A DNA stretch of 64,000 nt from Paenibacillus graminis. GTDB taxonomy: Bacteria > Bacillota > Bacilli > Paenibacillales > Paenibacillaceae. Shown here piece after piece: positions 53,086 through 61,927 of this stretch. Position 1 is the stretch's first letter, and every line of letters begins with the position of its first letter. The DNA is taken from assembly GCF_000758705.1 (NCBI RefSeq), contig NZ_CP009287.1, forward strand, positions 5,890,001-5,954,000, written 5' to 3'. Below the pieces are notes generated by a model. The model had not been told where the DNA came from and ran no database searches. It worked only from the letters and a program-made list of their open reading frames with translations. The position numbers and the translations under genes are program-made.

Positions 53086-54084
53086 GTGACACTAGAGCAA
53101 TCCGTTCCTATGAGCGATCTGCTGATCATAGGAGGCGGTCCGGCCGGGATGTTTGCCGCTTTTTACGGCGGGATGCGCCAGGCATCGGTAACCCTTATTG
53201 AAAGTATGCCCCAACTCGGAGGGCAGCTTGCTGCTCTTTATCCTGAAAAATATATTTACGACGTGGCCGGATTTCCGAAAGTCACCGGTCAGGAGCTGGT
53301 AGATAACCTTTCCCGCCAAATGGAGCTGTTCCAGTCCGATATCCGGCTGGAGGAGAAGGTCGTTTCGCTAAAAAAACAGGACGAACGCCATTTCGTCATT
53401 ACTACCGATAAAGCGGAATATCACAGCAAAGCCGTGATCATTACCGCAGGCGTAGGCGCTTTTGAACCCCGCCGTCTGGAGCTGCCCGAAGCAGCGCGTT
53501 TCGAGAAAGCCAATCTGCACTATTTCGTCAGCGATCTTAATGCGTTCAAAGGCAAAAAGGTGCTGATCAGCGGCGGCGGCGACTCTGCCGTGGATTGGGC
53601 ACTGATGCTTGAACCGATTGCTGAGCAGGTTACCCTGATACACCGCAGGGATAAATTCCGCGCACATGAGCACAGTGTGGAGAACCTGATGGCATCCAAG
53701 GTCAATGTCATTACGCCATCGGAGATTACCGGGCTTCACGGCGAAGAATTCATTACCAAAGTCACTTTGTCCCATATCAAAACCAAGGAAACCCAGGAGC
53801 TGGAAGTGGACAGCGTTATCGTTAACTTTGGCTTCGTATCCTCGCTGGGACCGATTGCCGAATGGGGCATCGATATTGACAGCAATTCGATCGTGGTCGA
53901 CTCCCGTATGGAGACCAGCATTCCGGGGATCTTCGCCGCCGGTGATATTACCACGTATCCGGGTAAGCTGAAGCTGATTGCTGTTGGATTCGGAGAAGCG
54001 CCTACTGCAGTGAACAACGCCAAGGTCTATATTGATCCCGAAGCCAAACTGTCACCTGGACACAGCAGCAATCTCAAGCTGTAG
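53086..54084 (+). CDS. yumC: Ferredoxin/flavodoxin-NADP+ reductase (YumC type)
   Basis: 332 residues, thioredoxin-reductase-like fold without the CxxC redox pair, as expected for the FNR2 group. FAD motif [25 protein letters not shown] motif [17 protein letters not shown], and [32 protein letters not shown] near the C-terminus. It supplies reduced ferredoxin or flavodoxin from NADPH. Start GTG 53086 follows CGGAGGTG; ATG 53110 is possible. Confidence 0.93.
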   Translation: MTLEQSVPMSDLLIIGGGPAGMFAAFYGGMRQASVTLIESMPQLGGQLAALYPEKYIYDVAGFPKVTGQELVDNLSRQMELFQSDIRLEEKVVSLKKQDERHFVITTDKAEYHSKAVIITAGVGAFEPRRLELPEAARFEKANLHYFVSDLNAFKGKKVLISGGGDSAVDWALMLEPIAEQVTLIHRRDKFRAHEHSVENLMASKVNVITPSEITGLHGEEFITKVTLSHIKTKETQELEVDSVIVNFGFVSSLGPIAEWGIDIDSNSIVVDSRMETSIPGIFAAGDITTYPGKLKLIAVGFGEAPTAVNNAKVYIDPEAKLSPGHSSNLKL

Positions 54085-54116
54085 CCGAACGTTCACCTCT
54101 GTTATTCAGCAAATAA

Positions 54117-54164
54117 AAGGGTATCCTTTCAGGTTGATTGCACTTCAACTTGAAAAGATACCCT
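54117..54164 (+). terminator. Terminator after yumC
   Basis: AGGGTATC and GATACCCT with an inner TTCAGGTTGA/TCAACTTGAA stem, followed by ATTTG. It lies between yumC and the convergent sda gene. Confidence 0.8.
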
Positions 54165-54220
54165 ATTTGTGCCGCTTGCGGTTAAATGATTGATCTGCTG
54201 CAAAGGTATGCTCTGGGCTT

Positions 54221-54364
54221 CTAGTGCAGAACCGCATGAACTGGAGAGTGTAAGTTCCGTTTGCGAATTTCAGCGAGCAGAAGAGCGATGAAATCATGCT
54301 CTAATTGCAGTTCTATTGCTCTATGGTAAGAGTCCAAGAGCATCTCATCCGACAATTCAACCAT
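54221..54364 (-). CDS. sda: Sporulation histidine kinase inhibitor Sda
   Basis: 47 residues: MVELSDEMLLDSYHRAIELQ, LEHDFIALLLAEIRKRNLHS, PVHAVLH. The SDE(M/L)LxxSYxxA and DFIxLLxxEI(K/R)R blocks match Sda, a helical hairpin that binds KinA-type kinases and blocks their autophosphorylation, delaying sporulation when replication is active or damaged. AAAGGAAAGGTAGGTG precedes the ATG. The upstream 180 bp hold a cluster of DnaA-box-like sequences, matching the DnaA-controlled sda of B. subtilis. Confidence 0.9.
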   Translation of the reverse strand: MVELSDEMLLDSYHRAIELQLEHDFIALLLAEIRKRNLHSPVHAVLH

Positions 54365-54440
54365 AACGTTCACCTACCTTTCCTTTATTTGAATCTGAAT
54401 CTATCATAGCAAACTATCATTTTTCGAACAAGCGTTCCCA

Positions 54441-54540
54441 CTATCCACAAGCAACTGTGGAAATCCTGTGCATAATATGTTAGTAAAGGTCTAAAAGTCA
54501 TTCACCGCACAGTGGACTATGGGGATAACAGTTATACACA
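54441..54540. promoter_or_regulatory. DnaA-box cluster upstream of sda
   Basis: Two exact TTATNCACA boxes (54467-54475 as the complement TGTGCATAA; 54532-54540 TTATACACA) and three near matches (CTATCCACA 54441-54449, TGTGGAAAT 54456-54464, TGGGGATAA 54520-54528). They sit 77-176 bp before the sda start. Five in 100 bp is far beyond chance. Confidence 0.8.
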
Positions 54541-54690
54541 GGATGAATCCAGCGGTATTTTGTCTGAAATATTTTTACATTGTTCATAATTCCGTGGAAT
54601 TTTTTATCATATATTACCTCAAGGATTACACAACTAAACGCAATTCTATCGTATTATTATATTTATCGTCAATTCTTAAAAATTTTTTAA

Positions 54691-55353
54691 TCACTTCGGG
54701 CGTGTATTAACCTCCAAAATCCAGATCTTCCCCCGGAGGTCCACAGCATAATCAAAGCCTAGCTCACCAATGCCCGGAAAATGCCGTTCCAGCAGTTCTA
54801 TGCAGATTAGGGTCAAGCGCCGCATCTCTGCTTTTTTGGCAGAAGTCCTGACCCGCGGCAATGATCTTCTCAGTCCCTCACGGCAGCTCAGCATCGTTCC
54901 GCCTTTGCAGAGATTTGTCACAAACAGTCCCGGACGCGCCACTCTTCCCACCATCGAACGAAATTCCCAATGTGTTCCGTTCTTCACCACCTTGACCCGG
55001 TAATCTATCGGGCGTCCGTCAATCCGGGCCAGGGAGATCCCCTGCTGCATTAGATATTTCCGTTTGACCTTAAATAAGTCGAGTGAGCGCTTCATGGAGG
55101 AGAAATTCCGGTACATTCTTGTACTGTGCATATGTGTGAAGCCGTATCCCCGGCTGTTCCGGAACACTTTGATCACCCCAAAACCGCCACCGCCAACAAT
55201 AGGTTTTATAACAACCGTTCCGTATTTCCCCAGCATCCGTAACAACCCAGCAGCGCTATATTCCATCGTTCCCGGAATGTAACCGGCAATCCGCGGATCG
55301 CTGAGCAGCGCCTCGGTTTTCAGCCACTTGCTGGCCAGTTGTCTTCCCGCCAT
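54691..55353 (-). CDS. Short YheC/YheD-like ATP-grasp protein
   Basis: 220 residues. KTEALLSDPRIAGYIPGT, VVIKPIVGGGGFGVIKV, QQGISLARIDGRPIDYRVKVVKNG and ELGFDYAVDLRGKIWILEVNTRPK are the ATP-grasp motifs, the last holding the metal ligands Glu and Asn. The protein ends at the NTRPK motif and lacks the N-terminal third seen in the 9.7-kb paralogue, so it is the minimal ATP-grasp form. Such genes are common and multiple in Paenibacillus and may modify spore components; the substrate is unknown. Confidence 0.8.
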   Translation of the reverse strand: MAGRQLASKWLKTEALLSDPRIAGYIPGTMEYSAAGLLRMLGKYGTVVIKPIVGGGGFGVIKVFRNSRGYGFTHMHSTRMYRNFSSMKRSLDLFKVKRKYLMQQGISLARIDGRPIDYRVKVVKNGTHWEFRSMVGRVARPGLFVTNLCKGGTMLSCREGLRRSLPRVRTSAKKAEMRRLTLICIELLERHFPGIGELGFDYAVDLRGKIWILEVNTRPK

Positions 55354-55453
55354 TGTTCTCCCTCTCCTTTCACATTCCTAGCCTACCCTATACTTTACTC
55401 AGAAAAGGCCGCGCCCTCCTGTATGATTGTCCGTATGATAGGGAGCGCACAGC

Positions 55454-55487
55454 AAAAAAGGGCATATGGCCGCCAGGCCTTATGTCC
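55454..55487 (-). terminator. Orphan minus-strand terminator-like hairpin
   Basis: GGGCATA and TATGTCC enclose an inner GGCC/GGCC stem with a GCCA loop; on the minus strand six T follow. No minus-strand gene is visible just upstream (55490-55690), so the transcript it would end is unknown. Confidence 0.45.
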
Positions 55488-55688
55488 TATCTATCCTATA
55501 AGGATGGCAGCGGGGCTGCTGCAAATTCTGACAAGTCTCTTCTGCGGCAATCGACAGCAACCGCCGGGTATGGGAACCGCCCGCAGAGTCTGTCGGATTC
55601 TCTGGTCATGCGGCGTTGCCCGCCAGCCACTTTTTGCTGGAAAATCCTTAAAATTCATTGTATTATGACCTGGAGGGGAGGACTCTTC

Positions 55689-55898
55689 ATGGCAGAGCTC
55701 TTTGAAGTGCTGTACTGGGTGGCAATGGTTGCGATGACCGTCGTTCTGGCAGGAATCACGGTTCTTGTCTGCGCACTAGGCTTCAAATTTATCAAAGACC
55801 AGCGCCGGGTCCTCGGTACAGGCTGCATCGCCTTTTCTCTGGGTGCCGCCGCACTGGTCGTATTTATGATTAATTTCAAGTTTGTTATTCCTGCTTGA
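55689..55898 (+). CDS. Small two-helix membrane protein
   Basis: 69 residues: MAELFEVLYWVAMVAMTVVL AGITVLVCALG is the first helix, then FIKDQRRVLGTG is a basic loop and CIAFSLGAAALVVFMINF is the second. TGGAGGGGAGGA lies before the ATG. I do not recognise the family. A terminator follows directly. The rest of the 335-bp upstream gap holds only the hairpin at 55454-55487. Confidence 0.7.
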   Translation: MAELFEVLYWVAMVAMTVVLAGITVLVCALGFKFIKDQRRVLGTGCIAFSLGAAALVVFMINFKFVIPA

Positions 55899-55911
55899 TA
55901 CTATTTCCAGT

Positions 55912-55947
55912 GCCCTGTTACAGAGGTTTTCTGTACAGGGTTTTTAT
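55912..55947 (+). terminator. Terminator after small membrane protein gene
   Basis: CCCTGTTACAG and CTGTACAGGG pair and are followed by TTTTTATT. Confidence 0.85.
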
Positions 55948-56052
55948 TATACTCTATGAAAAAGGGAGCCGGTGGCTTGTGCAGATAGACAGCTTGATTC
56001 GCTGATATTGTCTTGATTTAACAGGAAATATATCAGTTCTTTAATTAAGATT

Positions 56053-57393
56053 TTATCGATTCAGTTGAGATGGATTCACTTTCTGAATTTGCACAATGAT
56101 GTCAAATGTTTTACCCAATGATACATCAACAGTTTTGGGGATGTCTGGTCCTTCGGTAGTTATTCCAGCGTAAATGGGATGTTGCTCGTTTAGCCAAGTT
56201 TTTGTCACTCCGCTTGCCTTACGCAAATCAACAAAAAACTGGTCGTAATTGACTTGTCCAAAATTATAGTTATAACTATTCGGGTCATCTGATTTTAATG
56301 TTCCATAGGGCCCAAATTCTTGGTTACTGTTATACACATTGTAACGTCCCTCATAGACAGATGTTCCAATGGATACATACCGTTTCCCGTAATGTTCTGC
56401 TAAATACTGCCCAGCTACTTTAGGGTATACGAAAGGGATCATATTCGTTTTCGAAACGTGTCCGTTATGGCCCCACACGATTGTTTTGCCTACGTGTTCT
56501 TCTGTCCACTTCGCATTTTCATACATGGCTATATCATGTTTCAGATAAAAGTCCTTCGGGCTATCAGGGTATGAAGCTGCCATTGTCGTAAATTGCTCAA
56601 TAATACGGGCATTTTGTCTGATCCATGCAAACTCTTGGGATTTTCCATTCAGCTTACTTTTATTTTGTTCTAATATAATGCTGATTTGTTTCGCATCTGA
56701 AACATATTGTTTTTTCTTTTCTTTCTTAAGGCTGCCAAAGGTATCTATATCCTTTGTTACAGGAATAAGGCCTTCCATCTTTTTTTCAAGAAGAGTTGCA
56801 AGTTTTGGATTATGTTTCTTTACATACTCTATGATATTGTTATAAACATTCTCGTTGACGGTTTGTATATCCATCCCGATGATCCGTATTTTGGATTTAT
56901 GTTTTAGATCAGCATTATATTGGCGTATCCATTGAAGTAGATCTATGATTTCTTTCGTGTTAAATGCAGGCGATAGATATTGGCTCGGGTCCCCTTTACC
57001 CGTAAGAACATAGCGATCAAGTCCCAATGCTCTGTCCCATCCCTCTTCTAACACTAAGGCCTTAAAGCCCATTCCAAGGACCAAATAATTCACAATGCGG
57101 TGTTTCATCGTAAAAACCTCATGAGCTCCATGCATCGCTTCGCCTAATCCAACAATTGTAGCTGATCCTATCATATCCTTAAGCGGACCTAAATCATTAA
57201 GAGATGCTGTTGGATCCGTTGTTTTTAATGGCATTGCATGCTCTTCTAACCATTTTATCTGTTCGGCTATTTGATATGTGTTGTATGGAGCTGTAGCAGA
57301 AACTTTTGCTGTCGAAGCTGCATAAGCACCTCCTGTAAAACTAGTTAGAGTGATCATAGAAGCAACAATTGCGATACCCATTTTCTTTTTCAT
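56053..57393 (-). CDS. Secreted erythromycin-esterase family protein
   Basis: 446 residues. An N-terminal signal peptide (MKKKMGIAIVASMITLTSFT, GGAYA, cleavage near residue 26) precedes an Ere-like domain: IVGLGEAMHGAHEVFTMKHRI (residues carrying the catalytic His), VLEEGWDRALGLDRYVLTG, GMDIQTVNENVYNNI, and VWGHNGHVSKTNMIPF near 310. The family includes the Ere macrolide esterases, but most members have other unknown substrates and secretion is unusual for a resistance enzyme. The codons are clearly AT-richer than in adjacent genes, suggesting recent acquisition. Macrolide resistance is not implied. Confidence 0.87.
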   Translation of the reverse strand: MKKKMGIAIVASMITLTSFTGGAYAASTAKVSATAPYNTYQIAEQIKWLEEHAMPLKTTDPTASLNDLGPLKDMIGSATIVGLGEAMHGAHEVFTMKHRIVNYLVLGMGFKALVLEEGWDRALGLDRYVLTGKGDPSQYLSPAFNTKEIIDLLQWIRQYNADLKHKSKIRIIGMDIQTVNENVYNNIIEYVKKHNPKLATLLEKKMEGLIPVTKDIDTFGSLKKEKKKQYVSDAKQISIILEQNKSKLNGKSQEFAWIRQNARIIEQFTTMAASYPDSPKDFYLKHDIAMYENAKWTEEHVGKTIVWGHNGHVSKTNMIPFVYPKVAGQYLAEHYGKRYVSIGTSVYEGRYNVYNSNQEFGPYGTLKSDDPNSYNYNFGQVNYDQFFVDLRKASGVTKTWLNEQHPIYAGITTEGPDIPKTVDVSLGKTFDIIVQIQKVNPSQLNR

Positions 57394-57510
57394 AAAATCC
57401 TCCTGATATCCTGTATAAATTAGTTTGTTAAGATAAATATATTTTAGCTTCTAAAATTCTCTTATTTCTTACTGGATTCTTAAGTAAACCTTACGATGCT
57501 TATGGATATA

Positions 57511-57560
57511 CAAAAAAACAAAGCAGCTGCAATCCTTATCGTTAAAGGATCACAACTGCC
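57511..57560 (-). terminator. Terminator after GNAT gene
   Basis: GCAGTTGTGATCCTT pairs, with some G-U pairs, with AAGGATTGCAGCTGC, followed on the minus strand by TTTGTTTTTTTG. Confidence 0.85.
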
Positions 57561-57589
57561 TCATCCAGTTGTATGACTACTGCATCGCA

Positions 57590-58144
57590 TTATAGAGTTC
57601 GTTCCAGCCTTTTTACCCGCTCATATTCCGGCTTCAAAATCGAATACTGGTAAGAATCATGCCATCTTCCCTTATGCCACATATGCTCCCGCAAATGCCC
57701 TTCGTAGACCATGCCGAGCTTTTGCATGACTTTGGCTGAGCCCACGTTCTCCGGTCGGCAGGTCGCGTATATGCGGTGTAGATTCAATTCCTCAAATCCG
57801 AATTCAAGCAATGAGGCAGCAGCCTCTGAGGTATATCCCTGTCTCCAAAACAGCGGATTGAAGCAATAGCCGATTTCTCCTTGCCCCGGTTCACTGATGT
57901 GAATGCCACAGCCGCCGATCAGTTGATCCGTCTCTTTCAGAACTACGGCAAACTCAAAATCCTTCCGCGGAATCTGGCTCTGCCATTCCAAGGTCAGACC
58001 GATATAACTTCTTGTTTCCTCTTTCGAGTTCGGCCCCCATATCATATACTTGGCTACCAGAGGGTCAGAAGCATATGCATGCACAGCATCCATATCTTCA
58101 TAAGTAAACTCTCGAATGATTAGGCGCGCTGTTTGAAGCTGCAT
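57590..58144 (-). CDS. GNAT family acetyltransferase (RimJ/RimL-like)
   Basis: 184 residues. TARLIIREFTYEDMDAVHAYASDPLVAKYM, LIGGCGIHI, GYCFNPLFWRQGYTSEAAASLLEFGFEELNLHRIYATCRPENVGSAKVMQKLGMVYEGHLREHMWHKGRWHDSYQYSIL is a complete GNAT with the acetyl-CoA Q/RxxGx loop (RQGYTSEA). The substrate is unknown; an N-terminal or small-molecule acetyltransferase is likely. It is in an accessory patch with the esterase-family gene. Confidence 0.9.
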   Translation of the reverse strand: MQLQTARLIIREFTYEDMDAVHAYASDPLVAKYMIWGPNSKEETRSYIGLTLEWQSQIPRKDFEFAVVLKETDQLIGGCGIHISEPGQGEIGYCFNPLFWRQGYTSEAAASLLEFGFEELNLHRIYATCRPENVGSAKVMQKLGMVYEGHLREHMWHKGRWHDSYQYSILKPEYERVKRLERTL

Positions 58145-58213
58145 GATTACCCCTGCTTTCTAATTTATGAAAATCCCGTTTCTCTTGATGAACTCAACGC
58201 TGGCTTCGTCCTT

Positions 58214-58708
58214 CTATTGCAGACCCAATGCCTCTTTCATCAATTGTTCGGGGTAGCTATTTAATTTTACCAAGGGAGAATGATTGTTTTTTTGATTAAG
58301 CACTATACTATTCATGGTTTGAGTGGGATAATGTAACACCAGAATTCCTGTCATCTTGACCATATCTGTCATTGAACCCAGGACACTCCGGTTACTGGTT
58401 TTGGTGAATTTGATTTCATTTGATTGACTCACGTATTCCGTAATTTTTGAATCCGGAATATTATCGGCTTGCAGGTTTTCAATTAGAGAATTGACGAAAA
58501 GCTGGTTAATATTTCTGAAATGCAGCTTTTTTACGCCAAATAAAATAAAGCTATACCGCGTCTGATTGTTCATAAAAATCACATTATTCTTGTTGGACAT
58601 TCGAAAGACATTAGCATGCCACTTATATAATTCATCCTCTGCATCGTCCTGTTCTTCTACCAAAGCGCTAAGTTCAAACAGTTTCTTCGTCAAGGCTATA
58701 GTAATCAA
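58214..58708 (-). CDS. DUF6933-like protein
   Basis: 164 residues. ITIALTKKLFELSAL, LYKWHANVFRMSNKNNVIFMNNQTRYSFILFGVKK and the SVLGSMTDMVKM block resemble the DUF6933 group of small cytosolic proteins of unknown function (from memory). TTG 58708 is the likely start, 12 bp after AGGAG; an ATG at 58694 is out of frame. The region is AT-rich like the esterase gene. Confidence 0.6.
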   Translation of the reverse strand: MITIALTKKLFELSALVEEQDDAEDELYKWHANVFRMSNKNNVIFMNNQTRYSFILFGVKKLHFRNINQLFVNSLIENLQADNIPDSKITEYVSQSNEIKFTKTSNRSVLGSMTDMVKMTGILVLHYPTQTMNSIVLNQKNNHSPLVKLNSYPEQLMKEALGLQ

Positions 58709-58815
58709 GTGTCATATCCGCTCCTCATGAATGTTCCTTTCCATTAATTGTACTCATTCATTATACCAGTCCGACTATATACTGGAAACAGAATCTCCAG
58801 CTTGCCTCAGCGTGC

Positions 58816-58847
58816 AAAAAAAGCCTCCAGGTACGTTCACCTGAAGA
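58816..58847 (-). terminator. Terminator after Fe-S carrier gene
   Basis: CTTCAGGT pairs with ACCTGGAG (one G-U) and is followed on the minus strand by CTTTTTTTG. It lies 130 bp beyond the A-type Fe-S carrier gene; nothing was seen between them. Confidence 0.75.
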
Positions 58848-58976
58848 CTTCGGTACAGCAGCATGTAGTGTTAGCTTCAGCGCCTCAATATTGGCAGCAC
58901 GAATCGTTAGCTTATATGCGCGTGGATCAATTCCCGGCTGCAGCCTAGAGCAGCTGCGATTCCACTTCAGCCGGGG

Positions 58977-59336
58977 TCAGCATGGCTCAGCCGCAGGCTT
59001 GCCCGCATCTTCCTTCGTACGGAACGACGATCCGCAGCCGCAGGTGGCGGTGGCGTTCGGGTTGTTGATGGTGAAGCCGCCGGTCATGCCGGATTCCTCG
59101 AAGTCGATCTCCAGACCGTTCAGGTAACGGATATCATCCTTGCTAACGACAACCTTCATACCCTGCACATCCATATAGACGTCCTGGTCCGTCTCATTGT
59201 CGTCGAAGCCCATGGCGTAGGAGAAGCCGCTGCAGCCGCCCTCAGTTACACCAAGACGAAGGAACATGTTCGGGATTTCCTGTTCAGCCAGCATGGTCTT
59301 GAGTTGTCCTGCTGCTGCTTCACTGATTGTAATCAT
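58977..59336 (-). CDS. A-type iron-sulfur cluster carrier (IscA/ErpA/YutM)
   Basis: 119 residues. The three cysteines typical of the family are seen: GGCSGFSY and the C-terminal CGCGSSF. AAGQLKTMLAEQEIPNMFLRLGV opens the HesB fold. It carries Fe-S clusters to target enzymes. The last 16 residues (RTKEDAGKPAAEPC) extend beyond the usual end. Start ATG 59336 follows GGGAGGTTAAG. Confidence 0.92.
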   Translation of the reverse strand: MITISEAAAGQLKTMLAEQEIPNMFLRLGVTEGGCSGFSYAMGFDDNETDQDVYMDVQGMKVVVSKDDIRYLNGLEIDFEESGMTGGFTINNPNATATCGCGSSFRTKEDAGKPAAEPC

Positions 59337-59672
59337 AATCTTAACCTCCCAAAAAGATATTCTGTATTCTACAGCCTGCCCGGCCAAAAGTAACTGTCTA
59401 TATAAAAATAAGTATACTCCACTATCCCCCTGCCCTCAAGTCCAAACTGCACCTGTGCGGCACAGATAAACATACGAATCCATCTTCTCTCAGCGGTTGC
59501 TCGCCCCCTGTGAGAGGTTTATAATAGGTAAAGCAATATGCGAAAATTCGGAAAATTGTCACGCAGTCAGCTGACATCGCAGCTTTTTGTAATGGACGGC
59601 CACTCCCTAAGTTTGTTTTGGGAATGATTCTGCGATGCGCTTGCTTCGCCAAAACCTTCAGGAGGAAATCAT

Positions 59673-60779
59673 ATGTCTACTCTTATAACACCCCAGACCG
59701 ATGCCAGAATGGCGAACATTATCGACAAGGTTCGCGGCGGAGAAAGATTAAATTTGGAAGATGGCGTTTATTTATATGGAAGCAACGATTTGCTTACCAT
59801 CGGCCAGCTGGCCAATGAGGTTAACCAGCGGAAGAACGGCAACAAGGTATATTTTATCGAAAATATGAGCCTATATTTCACCAATGTCTGCGAAGCACAC
59901 TGCGCATTCTGCAATTTCCGCAAGGATGACGGTGAAGAAGGCGCCTATACCCTTTCCGGTCAGGAAATGGTGGATTATGTCAAACAGCATATCCATCCCG
60001 GGGTACGCGAGTTCCATATTGTCGGCGGCCATAATGATAAGGTGCCCTTTCAATATTATGTTGATTCGCTCAAAGCCTTGAACGAAGCGTTCCCGCAGGT
60101 GACCTTGAAGGCATATACAGCCGCAGAGATTGATTTCTTCACACGAATCAGCGGACTCAGCATCCGCGAGGTGCTGGAGGAACTGCGTGCTGCCGGACTT
60201 CAGTCTCTTACGGGCGGCGGAGCAGAGATTCTGTCCGACCAATACCGCAAAAAAATGCGTGTTAACAAAGCCAATGTAGAGGAATATCTGGAGGTTCACC
60301 GGACCGCACACCAGCTCGGGATGAAGACTCATACCACGATGCTGTACGGATCGATTGAATCGCATGAGGACCGCGTGCGCCATATGCTGCAGATCCGCGA
60401 CCTGCAGGATGAAACAAACGGTTTCATGGTGTTCATCCCTTTGTCTATGCAGCCCAAGAATAAGAATGCCGGCATTATGCGCCGCAACTCGGCTTATGAG
60501 GACCTCAAGACGATTGCAATCAGCCGGTTAATGCTGGATAACTTCGACCATATCAAGGCTTACTTCATTAATATCGGGGCACAGCTCACCCAGGTCGCAC
60601 TCAGCTTTGGTGCTTCGGATGTGCACGGGACAATTCTGAAGGAACGCATCAGCCATGCAGCCGGAGCCTTGACTCCAGAGGGATTGACCCGTGAAGAGCT
60701 GATCTGGCTGGTAAAAGGTGCCGGGAAAGTTCCGGTAGAGCGGGACACTTTCTATAATGAAATTAAGGTATACGAATAA
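59673..60779 (+). CDS. mqnE: Aminofutalosine synthase MqnE (radical SAM)
   Basis: 368 residues. CxxxCxxC of radical SAM enzymes is at Cys73, Cys77 and Cys80 (NVCEAHCAFCNF), with GGHNDKVPFQYYVD, LTGGGAEI and MLYGSIESHEDRV of the MqnE/MqnC group. MqnE joins chorismate-derived 3-enolpyruvoyl-benzoate with SAM to make aminofutalosine, the first steps of the futalosine route to menaquinone. AGGAGGAAATC precedes the ATG. MqnA, B, C and D are not in the window. The pathway choice is notable among relatives of B. subtilis, which uses the men route. Confidence 0.93.
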   Translation: MSTLITPQTDARMANIIDKVRGGERLNLEDGVYLYGSNDLLTIGQLANEVNQRKNGNKVYFIENMSLYFTNVCEAHCAFCNFRKDDGEEGAYTLSGQEMVDYVKQHIHPGVREFHIVGGHNDKVPFQYYVDSLKALNEAFPQVTLKAYTAAEIDFFTRISGLSIREVLEELRAAGLQSLTGGGAEILSDQYRKKMRVNKANVEEYLEVHRTAHQLGMKTHTTMLYGSIESHEDRVRHMLQIRDLQDETNGFMVFIPLSMQPKNKNAGIMRRNSAYEDLKTIAISRLMLDNFDHIKAYFINIGAQLTQVALSFGASDVHGTILKERISHAAGALTPEGLTREELIWLVKGAGKVPVERDTFYNEIKVYE

Positions 60780-60850
60780 CTGCAAACCGGAGTTTATCCG
60801 GCAGCTGCTGCAATAACCATAACCTGAGCCATATTCGAAAGGAAGATGTC

Positions 60851-61912
60851 ATGAGAACATTACTCGTCTTGGGCGGCGGCTACGGCGGCCTTGCCCTCAT
60901 TCAGAAATTACTCGACAACCATCTCCCCCATGATGTGGAAATTGTTTTGATTGACCGGATGCCTTACCAGGGAATCAAGACGGAATACTACGCCCTGGCT
61001 GCGGGTACCGTCACCGATTTCCATTTGCGCATCCAGTTCCCGTTACATCCCCGTCTCACGGTACGTTATGGCGAAGTAGGTTCCATAGATCTGGAGAGCC
61101 GGATGATATTTCTGAATACGGGAGAACCGATATCTTACGACATTTTGGCTATTGCACTGGGCTGCACAGATAATTATCACAATATTCCAGGCGCAGAAGA
61201 GCATACCTGCAGCATTCAGAGCTTCTCGGGTACACGCGAGACTTACCGGCGTCTGAATGATGTGAAGCCTTACGGAACCGTTAACATTGTGGGCGGGGGA
61301 CTTAGCGGAGTGGAGATTGCTGCAGAGCTGCGGGAAAGCCGGCCGGATCTCAATATCTCTATTCTGGACCGTGGGGAACGTGTACTTTCCTCATTTCCGG
61401 CGAAGCTGTCGCAGTATGTGGAGGAGTGGTTCAGTGAGCACCACGTGGAGACGCTGGGGCATATTTCCGTATCTCATGTCGAAAAGGATGCCATCTTCAA
61501 TGGCACCCAGGCTATTCCAGGTGATGTAACCGTATGGACCGCAGGCATCCAGCCGGTGCAGGTCGTGCAGCAGCTTGAACTGCCGAAAGACCGGAGCGGA
61601 CGAATTATTGTAGGGCCTTACTATAATGTGGCCGATTATCCGGAGGTCTATGTGATTGGTGACTGTGCCAGCCTACCTTTCGCGCCAAGCGCACAGGCGG
61701 CCGGGGCGCAGGGTGAACAGGTGGCGCAGGTCATTCAAGCCCTGTGGCGTGATGAAACACCAAAGCTGCACAAGATCAAGCTGAAGGGCACCCTTGGCTC
61801 TCTAGGCAAAAATGCCGGTTTTGGCTTGATGGGCCGCCGCTCTGTCATGGGGCGGGTTCCCCGCCTGCTGAAAAGCGGTGTGCTCTGGATGTCCAAACGG
61901 CATTTTGGCTAG
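60851..61912 (+). CDS. yutJ: NADH dehydrogenase-like protein YutJ
   Basis: 353 residues. FAD motif LLVLGGGYGGLALIQKLL and NAD motif VNIVGGGLSGVEIAAELRE, plus TVWTAGIQPVQVVQQLEL, VYVIGDCASLPFAPSAQAAGAQGEQVAQ, as in NDH-2-like enzymes. It resembles YutJ, found next to yuzB and yutI in Bacillus, as here. It begins 71 bp after mqnE, so both may be co-transcribed and act in the menaquinone-linked chain. Confidence 0.9.
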   Translation: MRTLLVLGGGYGGLALIQKLLDNHLPHDVEIVLIDRMPYQGIKTEYYALAAGTVTDFHLRIQFPLHPRLTVRYGEVGSIDLESRMIFLNTGEPISYDILAIALGCTDNYHNIPGAEEHTCSIQSFSGTRETYRRLNDVKPYGTVNIVGGGLSGVEIAAELRESRPDLNISILDRGERVLSSFPAKLSQYVEEWFSEHHVETLGHISVSHVEKDAIFNGTQAIPGDVTVWTAGIQPVQVVQQLELPKDRSGRIIVGPYYNVADYPEVYVIGDCASLPFAPSAQAAGAQGEQVAQVIQALWRDETPKLHKIKLKGTLGSLGKNAGFGLMGRRSVMGRVPRLLKSGVLWMSKRHFG

Positions 61913-61927
61913 AATAAGTGCCTGGGG

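Noticed and set aside
56053..57393. Calling the gene a macrolide-resistance determinant
   Set aside because: Only family-level similarity is visible, with a signal peptide unlike cytosolic Ere enzymes; activity cannot be inferred.
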